From an uncultured Lachnospiraceae bacterium (GTDB taxonomy: Bacteria; Bacillota; Clostridia; Lachnospirales; Lachnospiraceae), in the NCBI GenBank assembly GCA_947053345.1, contig CAMRSM010000009.1:67732-113441 (forward strand): DNA of 45,710 nt, written 5' to 3'. Positions 37,949 through 45,710 of the stretch are shown one piece after another (position 1 is the first letter of the stretch; each line of letters opens with the position of its first letter). The position numbers and the translations under genes were made by a program. The notes beneath the pieces are model-generated. The model saw only the letters and a list, made by a program, of their open reading frames with translations, searched no databases and was not told the DNA's origin.

Positions 37949-38944
37949 ATGAAGATCGAGAAACTGCCATCCGGTTCTTACCGGATCAGGAAAAATTACA
38001 AAGGGAAAACATACACCGTAGTATTTGGCTACAAGCCCACACAGAAAGAGGCGATGCTGGCAATGGCGGCGGAGCTGGAAAAAATCCAGTCCACAAAAGA
38101 ACATATGACATTCCGGAAGGCGGCAGAAAATTATGTGGACATGAAGCGCAACATCCTTTCCCCGCGAACCATAAAGGAGTATTCCGATACTGCCAAGCAC
38201 CTCCCGGAATGGTTCCGCGAAATGCTGCTCTCCGATATCACGCAGGCAGAAATCAATAAGCTTGTCAATGAAATCTCCAAGGGAAGAGCCCCAAAGACCG
38301 TAAGAAACTACCATGGCTTTATATCTGCCGTTTTAAACACGTTCCGTCCGGGGATAAAAATTTACACCACACTGCCACAAAAAATCAAAAATGAGCCATA
38401 TACGCCATCGCAGGAAGATGTAAGGAAGATACTGGTGGAAGCAAAAGGAACACCCTATGAGATTCCTATCACGCTCGCTTGCTACGGGATGCGGAGGTCA
38501 GAGATATGCGCCCTTACCCAAGATGATATAGAAGGTGATGTAGTCTGCATCAACAAAGCACTTGTCTTGAACGAAAACAGGAAATGGGTGGTCAAGACCA
38601 CAAAGACCACGGAAAGCACAAGAAAAATCATCATCCCTATGGAGCTGGCCGAAAAAATCAGGGCACAGGGCTACATATATAGGGGATATCCGAATTCCAT
38701 AACAAACTACCTTGGAAATATTGAAAAACGGCTCGGAATCCCTCATTTTTCAATCCACAAGCTCCGACACTATTTCGCAAGCCAAATGTCAGCTTTGGGA
38801 GTTCCGGAGGCCGACATATTAAAAATGGGGGGATGGGAAACCGATCATGTCATGAAATCCGTATACCGGCACTCCATGATGGACAAAGAGGAACAGGCCA
38901 AACGTGAAGCTGCAGAAAAGTTACGGAATGCCCTGTTTTCATAG
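37949..38944 (+). CDS. int: Phage tyrosine integrase, complete
   Basis: 331 residues from ATG 37949 (AGGAGG eight bases upstream). The N-terminal arm-binding domain (KLPSGSYRIRKNYKGKTYTV) is followed by a SAM-like core-binding domain (FRKAAENYVDMKRNILSP) and the catalytic domain. That domain has R182 (CYGMRRSE), K about 216-219, H270 and R273 (SIHKLRHYF), H300 (GGWETDHVM) and nucleophile Y306 (KSVYRHSM). It integrates the phage into the 3' end of tRNA-Tyr next to it. Its 3' part is repeated at 1-611. Confidence 0.95.
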   Translation: MKIEKLPSGSYRIRKNYKGKTYTVVFGYKPTQKEAMLAMAAELEKIQSTKEHMTFRKAAENYVDMKRNILSPRTIKEYSDTAKHLPEWFREMLLSDITQAEINKLVNEISKGRAPKTVRNYHGFISAVLNTFRPGIKIYTTLPQKIKNEPYTPSQEDVRKILVEAKGTPYEIPITLACYGMRRSEICALTQDDIEGDVVCINKALVLNENRKWVVKTTKTTESTRKIIIPMELAEKIRAQGYIYRGYPNSITNYLGNIEKRLGIPHFSIHKLRHYFASQMSALGVPEADILKMGGWETDHVMKSVYRHSMMDKEEQAKREAAEKLRNALFS

Positions 38945-39113
38945 GCAATCCCATGACAAGATTCATGACAAGATTTGAATTTACCAACGCTAAAATTGCA
39001 TTATATGCACTAAACTTTTTATGGTATAAAAAAGCCGCAACCCCTTAGTTTTACTGAAAAACCCAGGATTTGCGGCTTTCTTGTCCGCGTGGATGGGGCA
39101 GGACTCGAACCTG
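38334..39113. repeat. 780-bp exact direct repeat, right copy
   Basis: Identical to 1-780. It holds the int 3' part, paired 12-mers at 38952-38975, the terminator hairpin at 39031-39079 and 24 bp of tRNA-Tyr. Identity ends at 39113 where host tRNA sequence continues. Confidence 0.97.
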
Positions 39114-39172
39114 CGGTGTTTCTTTGTAACGGATTTACAGTCCGCCGCCCTCGCCGCTAGGCATACCCATCC
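39090..39172 (-). tRNA. tRNA-Tyr (GTA), phage attachment site
   Basis: 83 nt. Acceptor stem GGATGGG with CCCATCC, D arm GCC...GGC, anticodon loop CTGTAAA (anticodon GTA), a long variable arm, T arm GCAGG-TTCGAGT-CCTGC. CCA is not encoded. The last 24 bases (39090-39113) are the crossover core, so the phage rebuilds the tRNA 3' end on insertion. Confidence 0.95.
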
Positions 39173-39179
39173 ATAATGG

Positions 39180-39212
39180 AGCCGGGAAACTTGCCCAAGG
39201 GATTCCCCGGCT
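39180..39212 (+). terminator. Terminator between host DNA and tRNA-Tyr
   Basis: AGCCGGGAA (39180-39188) with TTCCCCGGCT (39203-39212), then TTTTTT on the plus strand. It would stop transcripts leaving the prophage rightward. Confidence 0.6.
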
Positions 39213-39239
39213 GATTTTTTATTGAAAATTTTCTTTCCC

Positions 39240-39503
39240 TCATGCGCCGATCGCTGTCTGCACCGGCGTTTCCATGACCAGAATATCATCCAGGCGCACA
39301 CGGAGGACTGCCGCAAGCACTACCAAATTGTCAATACTCGGCAGCGCCGCTCCCTGCTGCCACTTGTATATGGCCTGCGGCGTGGCAAACCCAAAAATAT
39401 CCTGTAAATCCCTTACGGACAGTCCCGCCTGCCTCCGCAGCCTGCCTATGTTCTGCCCTGTTCTTACCATGTCAATCACCGGCAGATCTACCATGCCCCT
39501 CAC
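39240..39503 (-). CDS. Host XRE-family protein between tRNA genes
   Basis: 87 residues. The HTH is GQNIGRLRRQAGLSVRDLQD, IFGFATPQAIYKWQQGAALP, SIDNLVVLAAVLRVRLDDIL. It starts at ATG 39503 behind AGGAGGTGA-like purines and lies between tRNA-Lys and tRNA-Tyr. A small, possibly housekeeping, regulator. Targets unknown. Confidence 0.8.
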   Translation of the reverse strand: MRGMVDLPVIDMVRTGQNIGRLRRQAGLSVRDLQDIFGFATPQAIYKWQQGAALPSIDNLVVLAAVLRVRLDDILVMETPVQTAIGA

Positions 39504-39534
39504 CTCCTGTCATAATAAATCAAGTAGGCGGCAA

Positions 39535-39609
39535 TGCCCCATATGGGATTCGAACCCATGAAATCTCGATTAAAAGTCGAGTGCTCTGATCCAACTGAGC
39601 GAATGGAGC
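39535..39609 (-). tRNA. tRNA-Lys (TTT)
   Basis: 75 nt. Acceptor GCTCCAT with ATGGGGC, D arm GCTC...GAGC, anticodon stem CTCGA with TCGAG around CTTTTAA, T arm ATGGG-TTCGAAT-CCCAT. All four stems pair. Confidence 0.95.
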
Positions 39610-39611
39610 AT

Positions 39612-39654
39612 AAAAAATACCGCCAATCCTAAAGAGATTTCCTCATCTAAGATA
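39612..39654 (-). terminator. Terminator upstream of tRNA-Lys
   Basis: On the minus strand TACCGC and GCGGTA form a stem followed by TTTTTT, just before the tRNA-Lys gene. It closes the upstream transcription unit. Confidence 0.55.
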
Positions 39655-39712
39655 AGCGGTACTTTAATTTATGATCTGTTCCCGGCACTCCCCCACAGGG
39701 CTGCCCCGGACA

Positions 39713-39871
39713 TCACACAGTTTTTCGCCTTTTCCTTACCTTATATGAGCGCATCCCAACCAGACCCTGCTCTTTCTTTTTACCGAACAGTGCCGCATAG
39801 TGTTTGCTATACAGGTAATAGACAGATGATCTTGTTGCAGATCCGTTTCCGGCGAAATTAACTGTTGCCAT
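39713..39871 (-). CDS. Possible small basic protein, uncertain
   Basis: 52 residues from ATG 39871 with AAAGGAAAA upstream: MATVNFAGNGSATRSSVYYL, YSKHYAALFGKKKEQGLVGM and a basic end (KVRKRRKTV). A longer frame in another phase covers the same DNA and begins MTAKRFKKLYYRYNDKRKVW near 39993. Either could be real, and the evidence for both is weak. The rest of 39872-40080 shows no gene. Confidence 0.3.
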   Translation of the reverse strand: MATVNFAGNGSATRSSVYYLYSKHYAALFGKKKEQGLVGMRSYKVRKRRKTV

Positions 39872-40080
39872 GATGTTTTCCTTTCCGGGCTTACTCCAAA
39901 GCCGCTTTGTTTTCTACTGTAGCCATTATAACACCAAACCTTCCGTTTGTCATTATACCGGTAATATAATTTTTTAAATCGTTTTGCTGTCATGCGGGGA
40001 TGCTCTGCTGCCGGTGCGGGACGGACAAAAGTATGGCGTTTGTCTGACGGAACAAATTTTCCTTCTGACGCTGGCGGATC

Positions 40081-40230
40081 ACCGCGCAGCAGGGGCAAAC
40101 GGCATACGGAGAAGACCATATGCCGCATGTGAGCCGGTCTCCCGCACAGCAGGGGCAAGCAGCGTGCGGAGACGGACGTACGGCACAAGTGAGACGGTCT
40201 CCCACACAGCAGCAGGAAACGGCATGGGGC
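40081..40230. repeat. 60-bp imperfect tandem repeat, about 2.5 units
   Basis: Units at 40081-40140 and 40141-40200 match at most positions (each contains GCAGGGGCAA, then GAGAC/GAAGAC and CGGTCTCCC). A partial third unit follows at 40201-40230. In one minus-strand frame it encodes a 20-residue Cys-rich repeat (CPCCAGDRLTC), but no start site supports translation. Host DNA between the exporter gene and tRNA-Lys. Confidence 0.8.
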
Positions 40231-40272
40231 AAAACCGGCGGCAGACCACCGGAGCAGGGGAAAAACACCCTC

Positions 40273-42363
40273 CTAACGGTAATACTGCGCCTGCGCCTCA
40301 AACATCTTTGCATAGTGCCCGTCTGAAATCCCGACAAGCTCCGCATGTGTCCCGTGCTCTTTAATCTCCCCGTCCACGAATACATAGATCACATCGCAGA
40401 ACTGGCATGAGGATAGGCGGTGCGAAATATAAATCGCGGTCTTGCCGCCAACCAATGTGTTAAACTGGCGGTAAATCTCGTACTCTGCAATCGGGTCGAG
40501 TGCCGCAGTCGGCTCATCGAGGATTACCACCGGGGAATCTTTGTAGAGCGCCCTCGCGATCGCAAGTTTCTGCTGCTGCCCGCCCGACAGCTCACAGCCC
40601 TCATTGTCAAAGCTCTTCATAATATAAGTATCCGCGCCGTATTTAAGACCTTCAACCGTTTCCGTAAGTCCCGTCTGTTCGATCACCTGCTCAAACCGTG
40701 CATCTTTTGACAGTCCGCCAGGGAAATCTTCCTGCGCTTTTCCCTGCTTTTTAGCCGTATCCATTCCCGTGGCAGAAGAAATCCCCTCCCGGTTCTCCCT
40801 CCCCTCAAGGCGATCCTCCTTCACCGCGTCCTCCTCTACGTGGGTACTAACTTCCCTGCCCCATGAATTCGCCTTCCTGCCTTTGTAATCTTTCTCAATT
40901 TTCTCCTCGTTCTTCCTCATATCCTCCGCTTTTGCAAAACTTTCCGTAAGCGTCACATTCTCACGCGCCGTAAACGAGAAAAGCTGGAAATCCTGGAAAA
41001 CGACCGATAAAAGCTTGACATATTCCTCATACACAATATCGCGGATATCAACGCCGTCAAGCAAAATCTCACCCTCGGTCGGTTCGTAAAGACGGCAGAG
41101 CAGTTTGATAAATGTGGTCTTGCCCGCACCGTTTAAACCGACAATGGAAATATGTTCTCCCGGATGCAGCACGACATTGATATGTTTTAATACTGAAATC
41201 TGGCTGCCCGGATAGGTGAAACTTACATTCCTGAATTCAATCGTATGCTCCTTTTTCTTCTGCGGCAAAAGGTTTCCGTGGCGCACCGCATCCGGGTATT
41301 CCATAAATACGATAAACTCGTTTGCGTAGCAGAGCTTCTTGTAAATATCCTGCATCTGCCAGACAATTCCCCGGATACTGTCATACAGGGTATTGCCCGC
41401 GTTAAAATACATTGTGAAATCACCGAGCGAAATCAGCCCTTTTACCGCCTTTGCGCCAACCATCAGGATTGTGATTCCCCAGCGCACACTCTGTAAGAGC
41501 ACCCGGCTCTCGTCGTAAGGCAGGCATACCATCGCCTCCCTGCGCCATTCCATTGTCATCTGGTCGTTATAATATTTACCTTTCTTATCCATCATCGGTT
41601 CCGCACCATACAGACGGATATCCTTTCCAAAGCGGATATCCTGCAATTCCCAGAATACATAAGAAAAAATCTGGTTTACCTTCGCCATATTTTTAAACGC
41701 TTGCAGATTAACTTTATTTGTCTTCCTGGTCAACAACATATCAAGCAAAACAGAAACCGCATATACAGCAATCAGCCACGGCATACCAACCACAAGGATG
41801 GCAGCCACGCCGAGTGCAGTGATAAACATTGTCACAATACTGCTAAAACAATTCAGTATTCCCGAAATCCCGCCGGAATACCAGTCCATACCGGTCTTCG
41901 CCTTCTCAAGCTGTTCGAGCACCTTCTTATCTTCCGTGTGCTGGAAATCCATATCGACGCATTTTTCCGCGACCTGCAAAGATATGTAGCGCTCGAATTT
42001 ATCCGAGTATTTCTCCTTTGTCAAATCAAAGATATTTTTCAGGCAGTTGCACAGTGTGTTGATCCCAACCGTAAGCACCGTATACAAAACAATTTTTTCA
42101 ACCCTCTGCTGCCCGATGAGCTCATCTATAATGTACGCCGGGAAAATAATATTGACAAACGGCGCAAAAGCGTAAACAAGCAGATCAAGAACATAGAAAA
42201 TAAAGTACGACGGGCTGCACCGCCACGCATATCCGGCAAATTGGCGGATCAGGGTTAAAACATGGATTTTCTGCTTCTCCTCTTCCTTTCTTGAAGTCCC
42301 ATCTGCTTTTGTTTCCGCCTTATCCCTTGTTATCTCCTCCGTTTTTTTCTCCTTCTTACTCAC
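40273..42363 (-). CDS. ABC exporter subunit 2 (membrane plus ATPase), with an insertion in the ATPase
   Basis: 696 residues from GTG 42363 (AAGGGGG eight bases upstream). A charged N-terminus is followed by six membrane segments (about 45-320), then the ATPase: Walker A GLNGAGKTT (409-417), Q-loop VFQDFQ (455-460), LSGGQQQ (592-598), Walker B VVILDEPTAALD (612-623), H-loop ISHRLSS. Between Q-loop and signature, about residues 476-555 form a highly charged extra segment that the partner lacks. It overlaps the partner gene's stop and should form a heterodimeric exporter. Substrate unknown. Confidence 0.92.
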   Translation of the reverse strand: MSKKEKKTEEITRDKAETKADGTSRKEEEKQKIHVLTLIRQFAGYAWRCSPSYFIFYVLDLLVYAFAPFVNIIFPAYIIDELIGQQRVEKIVLYTVLTVGINTLCNCLKNIFDLTKEKYSDKFERYISLQVAEKCVDMDFQHTEDKKVLEQLEKAKTGMDWYSGGISGILNCFSSIVTMFITALGVAAILVVGMPWLIAVYAVSVLLDMLLTRKTNKVNLQAFKNMAKVNQIFSYVFWELQDIRFGKDIRLYGAEPMMDKKGKYYNDQMTMEWRREAMVCLPYDESRVLLQSVRWGITILMVGAKAVKGLISLGDFTMYFNAGNTLYDSIRGIVWQMQDIYKKLCYANEFIVFMEYPDAVRHGNLLPQKKKEHTIEFRNVSFTYPGSQISVLKHINVVLHPGEHISIVGLNGAGKTTFIKLLCRLYEPTEGEILLDGVDIRDIVYEEYVKLLSVVFQDFQLFSFTARENVTLTESFAKAEDMRKNEEKIEKDYKGRKANSWGREVSTHVEEDAVKEDRLEGRENREGISSATGMDTAKKQGKAQEDFPGGLSKDARFEQVIEQTGLTETVEGLKYGADTYIMKSFDNEGCELSGGQQQKLAIARALYKDSPVVILDEPTAALDPIAEYEIYRQFNTLVGGKTAIYISHRLSSCQFCDVIYVFVDGEIKEHGTHAELVGISDGHYAKMFEAQAQYYR

Positions 42364-44227
42364 ACTCCGCACCCCCTTCTTTGTAATACTGCGCCTGCAC
42401 TTCGAACATCTCCCGGTAAGCGCCCCCCGCCGCAAGCAGCGATTCATGTGTACCGTACTCTTTTAGTTCCCCGTCCGCAAACATCGCTACATGGTCACAA
42501 AAGCGCGTCGAGGACAGGCGGTGCGAAATGTAAACCGCAGATTTTTGGCCGATCATGCTATCAAAACTCTGGTACATATGATACTCCGCCAGTGCATCAA
42601 GTGCGGAAGTTGGTTCGTCGAGCACAACAACTGGAGCGTTTTTATACAATGCCCTGGCAAGCGCAAGCTTCTGGCTCTCGCCGCCGGAAAGTTCCACACC
42701 GTCCTCGCTGATGATCTTTAACAGATCGGTTTTCACACCCTTTGGCAGGCTGTCGATCTTTTCCCCAAGCCCTGCCGCGCGCAGGTATTCTTCCGCCAGC
42801 GCCGAATCCGTTTCCCCCGCCACCTTCATGGATACATTTTCATCCATCGGGAACGCAAACAGCTCCACATTCTGGAAGACCGGAGAAAAAAGCTCATAGT
42901 ACTCGCGCTTGTCATAGCAGCGGATATCCACACCGTTTAGCAGGATGCGCCCTTCTGTCGGCGTATACAGCCCACACAAAAGCTTGATAAAGGTAGATTT
43001 CCCCGCGCCGTTCAGGCCGACCACCGCAAGACGTTCGCCCGCAGCAAGGGTCAGGTTCAGATTCTTTAATGCATAGCGCTCCGACTCCGGGTAGCAAAAG
43101 GAAACATTCTCGAATTTAAACTCATAGCTCTTCTGCCCAAGCAGTGGCGGGTGGGCAGTATCCTGCAGCAAAACTTTCCTTTCCGGATACTCTAAAAATG
43201 ACCTAAAATCATTGATCTCTCGCGACTGCGCCTTCATATCGGACAGATTGTTAAACACCTGTTGCAGCACATAAAAAAATGACCGCACTGCACCGAGATA
43301 GAGCGTAAAATCTGCGATGGACATACCCGTTTTTAACACGCGGTAAACCAGATACGCATAGACCACACCCTCCTCCACCAGAAAAAGCATCTGACTGCGC
43401 TGTGTGCACCAAATCCAGCGGTTTTTCGACTCAACAAACCTAATATGGCAGAAATTATGCAGGCTCGCATACTTCCCTAACAGCCAGCCCTTCATCGAAA
43501 ACAGGCGGATATCCTTGCCGTACACAAAATTCGACATGGTCTGCTGCATATACCAGGACTTGCGCCAATACGGTGCAAGTTCATCCCATGTTTTCTTATC
43601 CTTCTTTTTGGTGTAATCCATATTGAAATAGCCAAGCACACCGAGCACAAGCAGTAACACAACCATCCACGGGGAAAGGCGCACCACGATCACAATGGCG
43701 GTCAGACCGCTGACTAACACCTGAAGCGCCTGCTGTGACGAGTGCATCATTCCCTCGACCCCGTTCACATTGCCGCCGGTCGCCCGCATCGCCTTCTGGC
43801 ACACCTCCATAACCTTCGCCGACTCAAGGTGCTCATAATCCATATAGAGTACCTTGCGGATGCGCAGCATCATAAACTGCACGCGCGCATCAATATACCT
43901 CCACCAAATATGGGCGTTCGAGAAACTTCCAACCGCATCTGTGACAAGCATCCCCACAAAAAACAGAAGTACGGTTTTTAAGAGGTCATCAAACTCTGCC
44001 CGCCTCGTCACCTGGTCAATCACCGCACTTAGGGCGAACGTCGGCAAGTAAGTGGCTGCCACCCTTGACAGTACTGAAAAAACCAGAAAAAATGCGAGTA
44101 ACTTCTGGAACCGTAACGTGCCCTTTAAGACGTACACCATGTTTGAGAGCAGCGAAAACTCTTTTTGGTTCGGATCTTTCTCCTTCTCCGCCTCCGTTCC
44201 GTTCTTCTTTTTTTCTTTTTCCTTCAT
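42356..44227 (-). CDS. ABC exporter subunit 1 (membrane plus ATPase)
   Basis: 623 residues from ATG 44227 (GGGGG six bases upstream). A lysine-rich start (KEKEKKKNGTEAEKEKD), six membrane segments (about 40-330), then the ATPase: GLNGAGKST, LSGGESQKL, VVVLDEPTSALD, ISHRLSS. All motifs are intact. It is first in the operon and overlaps subunit 2 by 8 bases. Same fold as its partner but without the ATPase insertion. Exporter of unknown substrate, under the upstream regulator. Confidence 0.93.
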   Translation of the reverse strand: MKEKEKKKNGTEAEKEKDPNQKEFSLLSNMVYVLKGTLRFQKLLAFFLVFSVLSRVAATYLPTFALSAVIDQVTRRAEFDDLLKTVLLFFVGMLVTDAVGSFSNAHIWWRYIDARVQFMMLRIRKVLYMDYEHLESAKVMEVCQKAMRATGGNVNGVEGMMHSSQQALQVLVSGLTAIVIVVRLSPWMVVLLLVLGVLGYFNMDYTKKKDKKTWDELAPYWRKSWYMQQTMSNFVYGKDIRLFSMKGWLLGKYASLHNFCHIRFVESKNRWIWCTQRSQMLFLVEEGVVYAYLVYRVLKTGMSIADFTLYLGAVRSFFYVLQQVFNNLSDMKAQSREINDFRSFLEYPERKVLLQDTAHPPLLGQKSYEFKFENVSFCYPESERYALKNLNLTLAAGERLAVVGLNGAGKSTFIKLLCGLYTPTEGRILLNGVDIRCYDKREYYELFSPVFQNVELFAFPMDENVSMKVAGETDSALAEEYLRAAGLGEKIDSLPKGVKTDLLKIISEDGVELSGGESQKLALARALYKNAPVVVLDEPTSALDALAEYHMYQSFDSMIGQKSAVYISHRLSSTRFCDHVAMFADGELKEYGTHESLLAAGGAYREMFEVQAQYYKEGGAECE

Positions 44228-44275
44228 CACAATCCCCCAATCTGAAAATAGTATAGACTTTGCTGCTATATTGCC

Positions 44276-44323
44276 AGTCCGTGGTGTTTGCCTATACCAG
44301 TATTGGCAAACCCGGCGGACTAT
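44276..44323 (-). promoter_or_regulatory. Hairpin at the 5' end of the exporter mRNA
   Basis: Nested inverted repeat: AGTCCG...CGGACT outside and GTTTGCC...GGCAAAC inside. The transcript from the promoter at 44328-44356 would start at about 44321, so the RNA would begin with this hairpin. It could be an RNA stabiliser or an operator overlapping the start site. Confidence 0.5.
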
Positions 44324-44327
44324 CTTT

Positions 44328-44356
44328 ATTATATCACATAGAATAATGCATTGCAA
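44328..44356 (-). promoter_or_regulatory. Promoter of the exporter operon
   Basis: On the minus strand TTGCAA (44351-44356), 17-bp spacer, TATAAT (44328-44333). Very AT-rich surroundings. Confidence 0.8.
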
Positions 44357-44409
44357 TATACTATAATTTACTATGTATCATTCTAGCACCTATAATATTA
44401 TAAATATTA

Positions 44410-44425
44410 CATTTGCATGCAAATG
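44410..44425. promoter_or_regulatory. 16-bp perfect palindrome, possible operator
   Basis: CATTTGCATGCAAATG between the exporter promoter and the regulator stop codon. Perfect symmetry and position about 55 bases upstream of the minus-35 box suggest a binding site for the adjacent regulator. Not proven. Confidence 0.45.
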
Positions 44426-44466
44426 CTCCAAAACAACCCATTTTTAACTCCCTCTTTCCTGCAAAT

Positions 44467-45375
44467 TCAGGCATCTTCCGGCTTTTTGTACGTGGTATGG
44501 GTAAAATACGGCGTATTGCGGTTCTCTATCCGAACGGAAAAATTGCGCGGTGGGTTTGCCAATACATGTGCAAATGTCAAAAACGAAATCAGGTTGCAGT
44601 CCAGCCGGTACTGATAGATCGCCTCATTTTCCCCGCCCCTCTTCAATTCCGCCTGTACCACCAGCCGGAATCTCATCAGCCCTTCCACGATCTCCTGCGC
44701 ATTTGCAGGGTCGATCCCAAGCTCCTCCCTTAACGTCTCACAGTCAAAAAATATGCGTTGGTTCTGCTCCGCCAAAAAGGTCAGGACACGCAAGACATTC
44801 GGCTGTCCCAGAAAGCGGAACAATTCCACGGTGTCCTCACGGTATGCCAGCGCACCCGGGTTGTCATAACCTTCGTCCGGCTGCGGCATGACCAGAAAAT
44901 ATTGAAACTGCCTGTTTAGCTTCGCCTGAAGGAATCCCCCTTCGTCCACAATCTGCGTAAACGCATCATTCCATATATTTCCCTCGACCGTCATCCTGGA
45001 AAACTCGCGGATATTGCTGCACCGCATATAGGCGCAGGCAAGGAGATGGCAGAGCCGCCATACGCAGTGCATCCTGCTCTTTTCCCCCTCTGCCCCGTAA
45101 AGCATATTCCCCTCTTCATCCCGCTCTGCCGCGTTAAGTTCCCGCACGATTAGCTGTTCCAAGTCAACGTGCTCTTCCCTTCGGCCAAACAGTTCGTCAA
45201 TCTTCACCCCAAGGTAGTCCGCTGCCGCCGGAAGCAGGCTGGCATCCGGAAAGCTTCCCTGCTCCCATTTTGATACCGCCTGCGCCGACACGCCGACCGC
45301 CTCCGCAAGCTGTTCCTGCGTAATTCCTTTCTCCTTGCGGATGCGTTTTAAATTATCGCCGAATTCATTTGACAT
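44467..45375 (-). CDS. XRE-family regulator with C-terminal sensor-like domain
   Basis: 302 residues from ATG 45375. N-terminal HTH: FGDNLKRIRKEKGITQEQLA, EAVGVSAQAVSKWEQGSFPD, SLLPAAADYLGVKIDELFGR. The 230-residue C-terminal part is helical with a winged-helix-like stretch (LGQPNVLRVLTFLAEQNQ, then FDCETLREELGIDPANAQEI). It lies upstream of the exporter genes in the same direction and is the natural regulator of that operon. Signal unknown. Confidence 0.85.
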   Translation of the reverse strand: MSNEFGDNLKRIRKEKGITQEQLAEAVGVSAQAVSKWEQGSFPDASLLPAAADYLGVKIDELFGRREEHVDLEQLIVRELNAAERDEEGNMLYGAEGEKSRMHCVWRLCHLLACAYMRCSNIREFSRMTVEGNIWNDAFTQIVDEGGFLQAKLNRQFQYFLVMPQPDEGYDNPGALAYREDTVELFRFLGQPNVLRVLTFLAEQNQRIFFDCETLREELGIDPANAQEIVEGLMRFRLVVQAELKRGGENEAIYQYRLDCNLISFLTFAHVLANPPRNFSVRIENRNTPYFTHTTYKKPEDA

Positions 45376-45507
45376 AATCCATCCTCTCTTTCCTTTCCCG
45401 TTTCCGTTATCCCTTTCCGGTCCGCATAGCCGGATAAAAGTAGATTTCATGCTTTGCACCATCCACTTTTTCACTCTCCATACCGGGCGTTTTCACTTGA
45501 TATGGTC

Positions 45508-45536
45508 AGGATAGCACAATGTATAGTTGAGTGCAA
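45508..45536 (-). promoter_or_regulatory. Promoter of the exporter regulator
   Basis: On the minus strand TTGCAC (45531-45536), 17-bp spacer, TATCCT (45508-45513), upstream of the regulator start at 45375. Confidence 0.6.
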
Positions 45537-45636
45537 GGTATGCAAATTCTATAATTTCAATCTGTAGTTGTTTCAGGTTCGTTTTTTCTACCAAACTCGA
45601 AGCATTTTTACCTATAAGGAAATACAGTGAAGAACC

Positions 45637-45665
45637 TTGTGGGCAGGTATGAGATATGGTATAAT
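45637..45665 (+). promoter_or_regulatory. Plus-strand promoter reading out of the window
   Basis: TTGTGG (45637-45642), 17-bp spacer, TATAAT (45660-45665). The downstream gene lies beyond the window. No other gene is seen in 45537-45710. Confidence 0.55.
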
Positions 45666-45710
45666 GTCCGCAGGATATTATACCAGCGCCGGTTCGCCGT
45701 CCGACCGGAG

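Noticed and set aside
39990-40385. Cys-rich repeat protein in the 60-bp repeat
   Set aside because: No start or ribosome site, it overlaps the exporter gene end, and the repeat is better explained as DNA-level duplication.
1-45710. CRISPR arrays, insertion sequences and rRNA genes
   Set aside because: No regular short repeat-spacer array, no transposase and no rRNA sequence was seen by eye.

Overview
The window holds one nearly complete temperate phage genome integrated next to a tRNA-Tyr gene, followed on the right by about 6.6 kb of host chromosome. Gene content (PBSX/Xkd-type contractile tail module, XRE/ImmA immunity pair, RecT plus YqaJ recombination, DnaD-like initiator), strong Gram-positive ribosome binding sites, TTG/GTG starts and TTGACA/TATAAT promoters all point to a Firmicute. 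A gut Clostridium of the Lachnospiraceae type is my best guess. That is an inference from gene style, not a database result.

Layout. Bases 1-780 repeat bases 38334-39113 exactly: the 3' part of the integrase gene, its terminator and the 3' end of tRNA-Tyr. The left copy continues into phage DNA and the right copy into the rest of tRNA-Tyr, so the left junction has the structure of attP and implies a 38,333-bp phage unit. From the left end, all on the minus strand, come: lysis genes (1121-2871), a type I toxin-antitoxin locus (about 2900-3245), a tandem-domain glycosyltransferase (3273-5171), tail fibre and baseplate genes (5184-11100), tail assembly with a -1 frameshift (11104-16885), connectors, capsid, scaffold, a minor head protein with a nuclease-like C-terminus, portal and terminase (16887-25668). 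Then come a leader with attenuator-like terminators (25690-25875), a small-peptide operon divergent from an XRE gene (25988-26813), a sigma-like late regulator, DNA methylases, replication and recombination genes (26971-33039), small early genes and Cro (33017-35821). On the plus strand are the CI-like repressor, ImmA protease, a zinc-ribbon membrane protein and integrase (35958-38944). Host DNA follows: tRNA-Tyr, an XRE gene, tRNA-Lys, a 60-bp tandem repeat, two ABC exporter genes and their likely XRE-family regulator.

How it works together. The repressor and Cro share an operator-promoter region in which a perfect palindrome fills the spacer of a consensus promoter. ImmA probably relieves repression. 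The early operon reads leftward through recombination and replication genes to the late regulator, which should switch on the packaging, head, tail and lysis operon. That operon contains several intrinsic terminators, so read-through control is likely. AT-rich segments mark recently exchanged modules: the tail-fibre tip, the nuclease domain, the immunity and moron region, and a plus-strand orphan gene.

Most notable for follow-up: the attP-like junction, the nuclease-tipped head protein with an adjacent small-RNA gene, the toxin-antitoxin locus, the double glycosyltransferase, the G8 tract that splits an adenine methylase, and the tiny-peptide operon. All starts are read from the sequence. Family names come from recognition of motifs and gene order.
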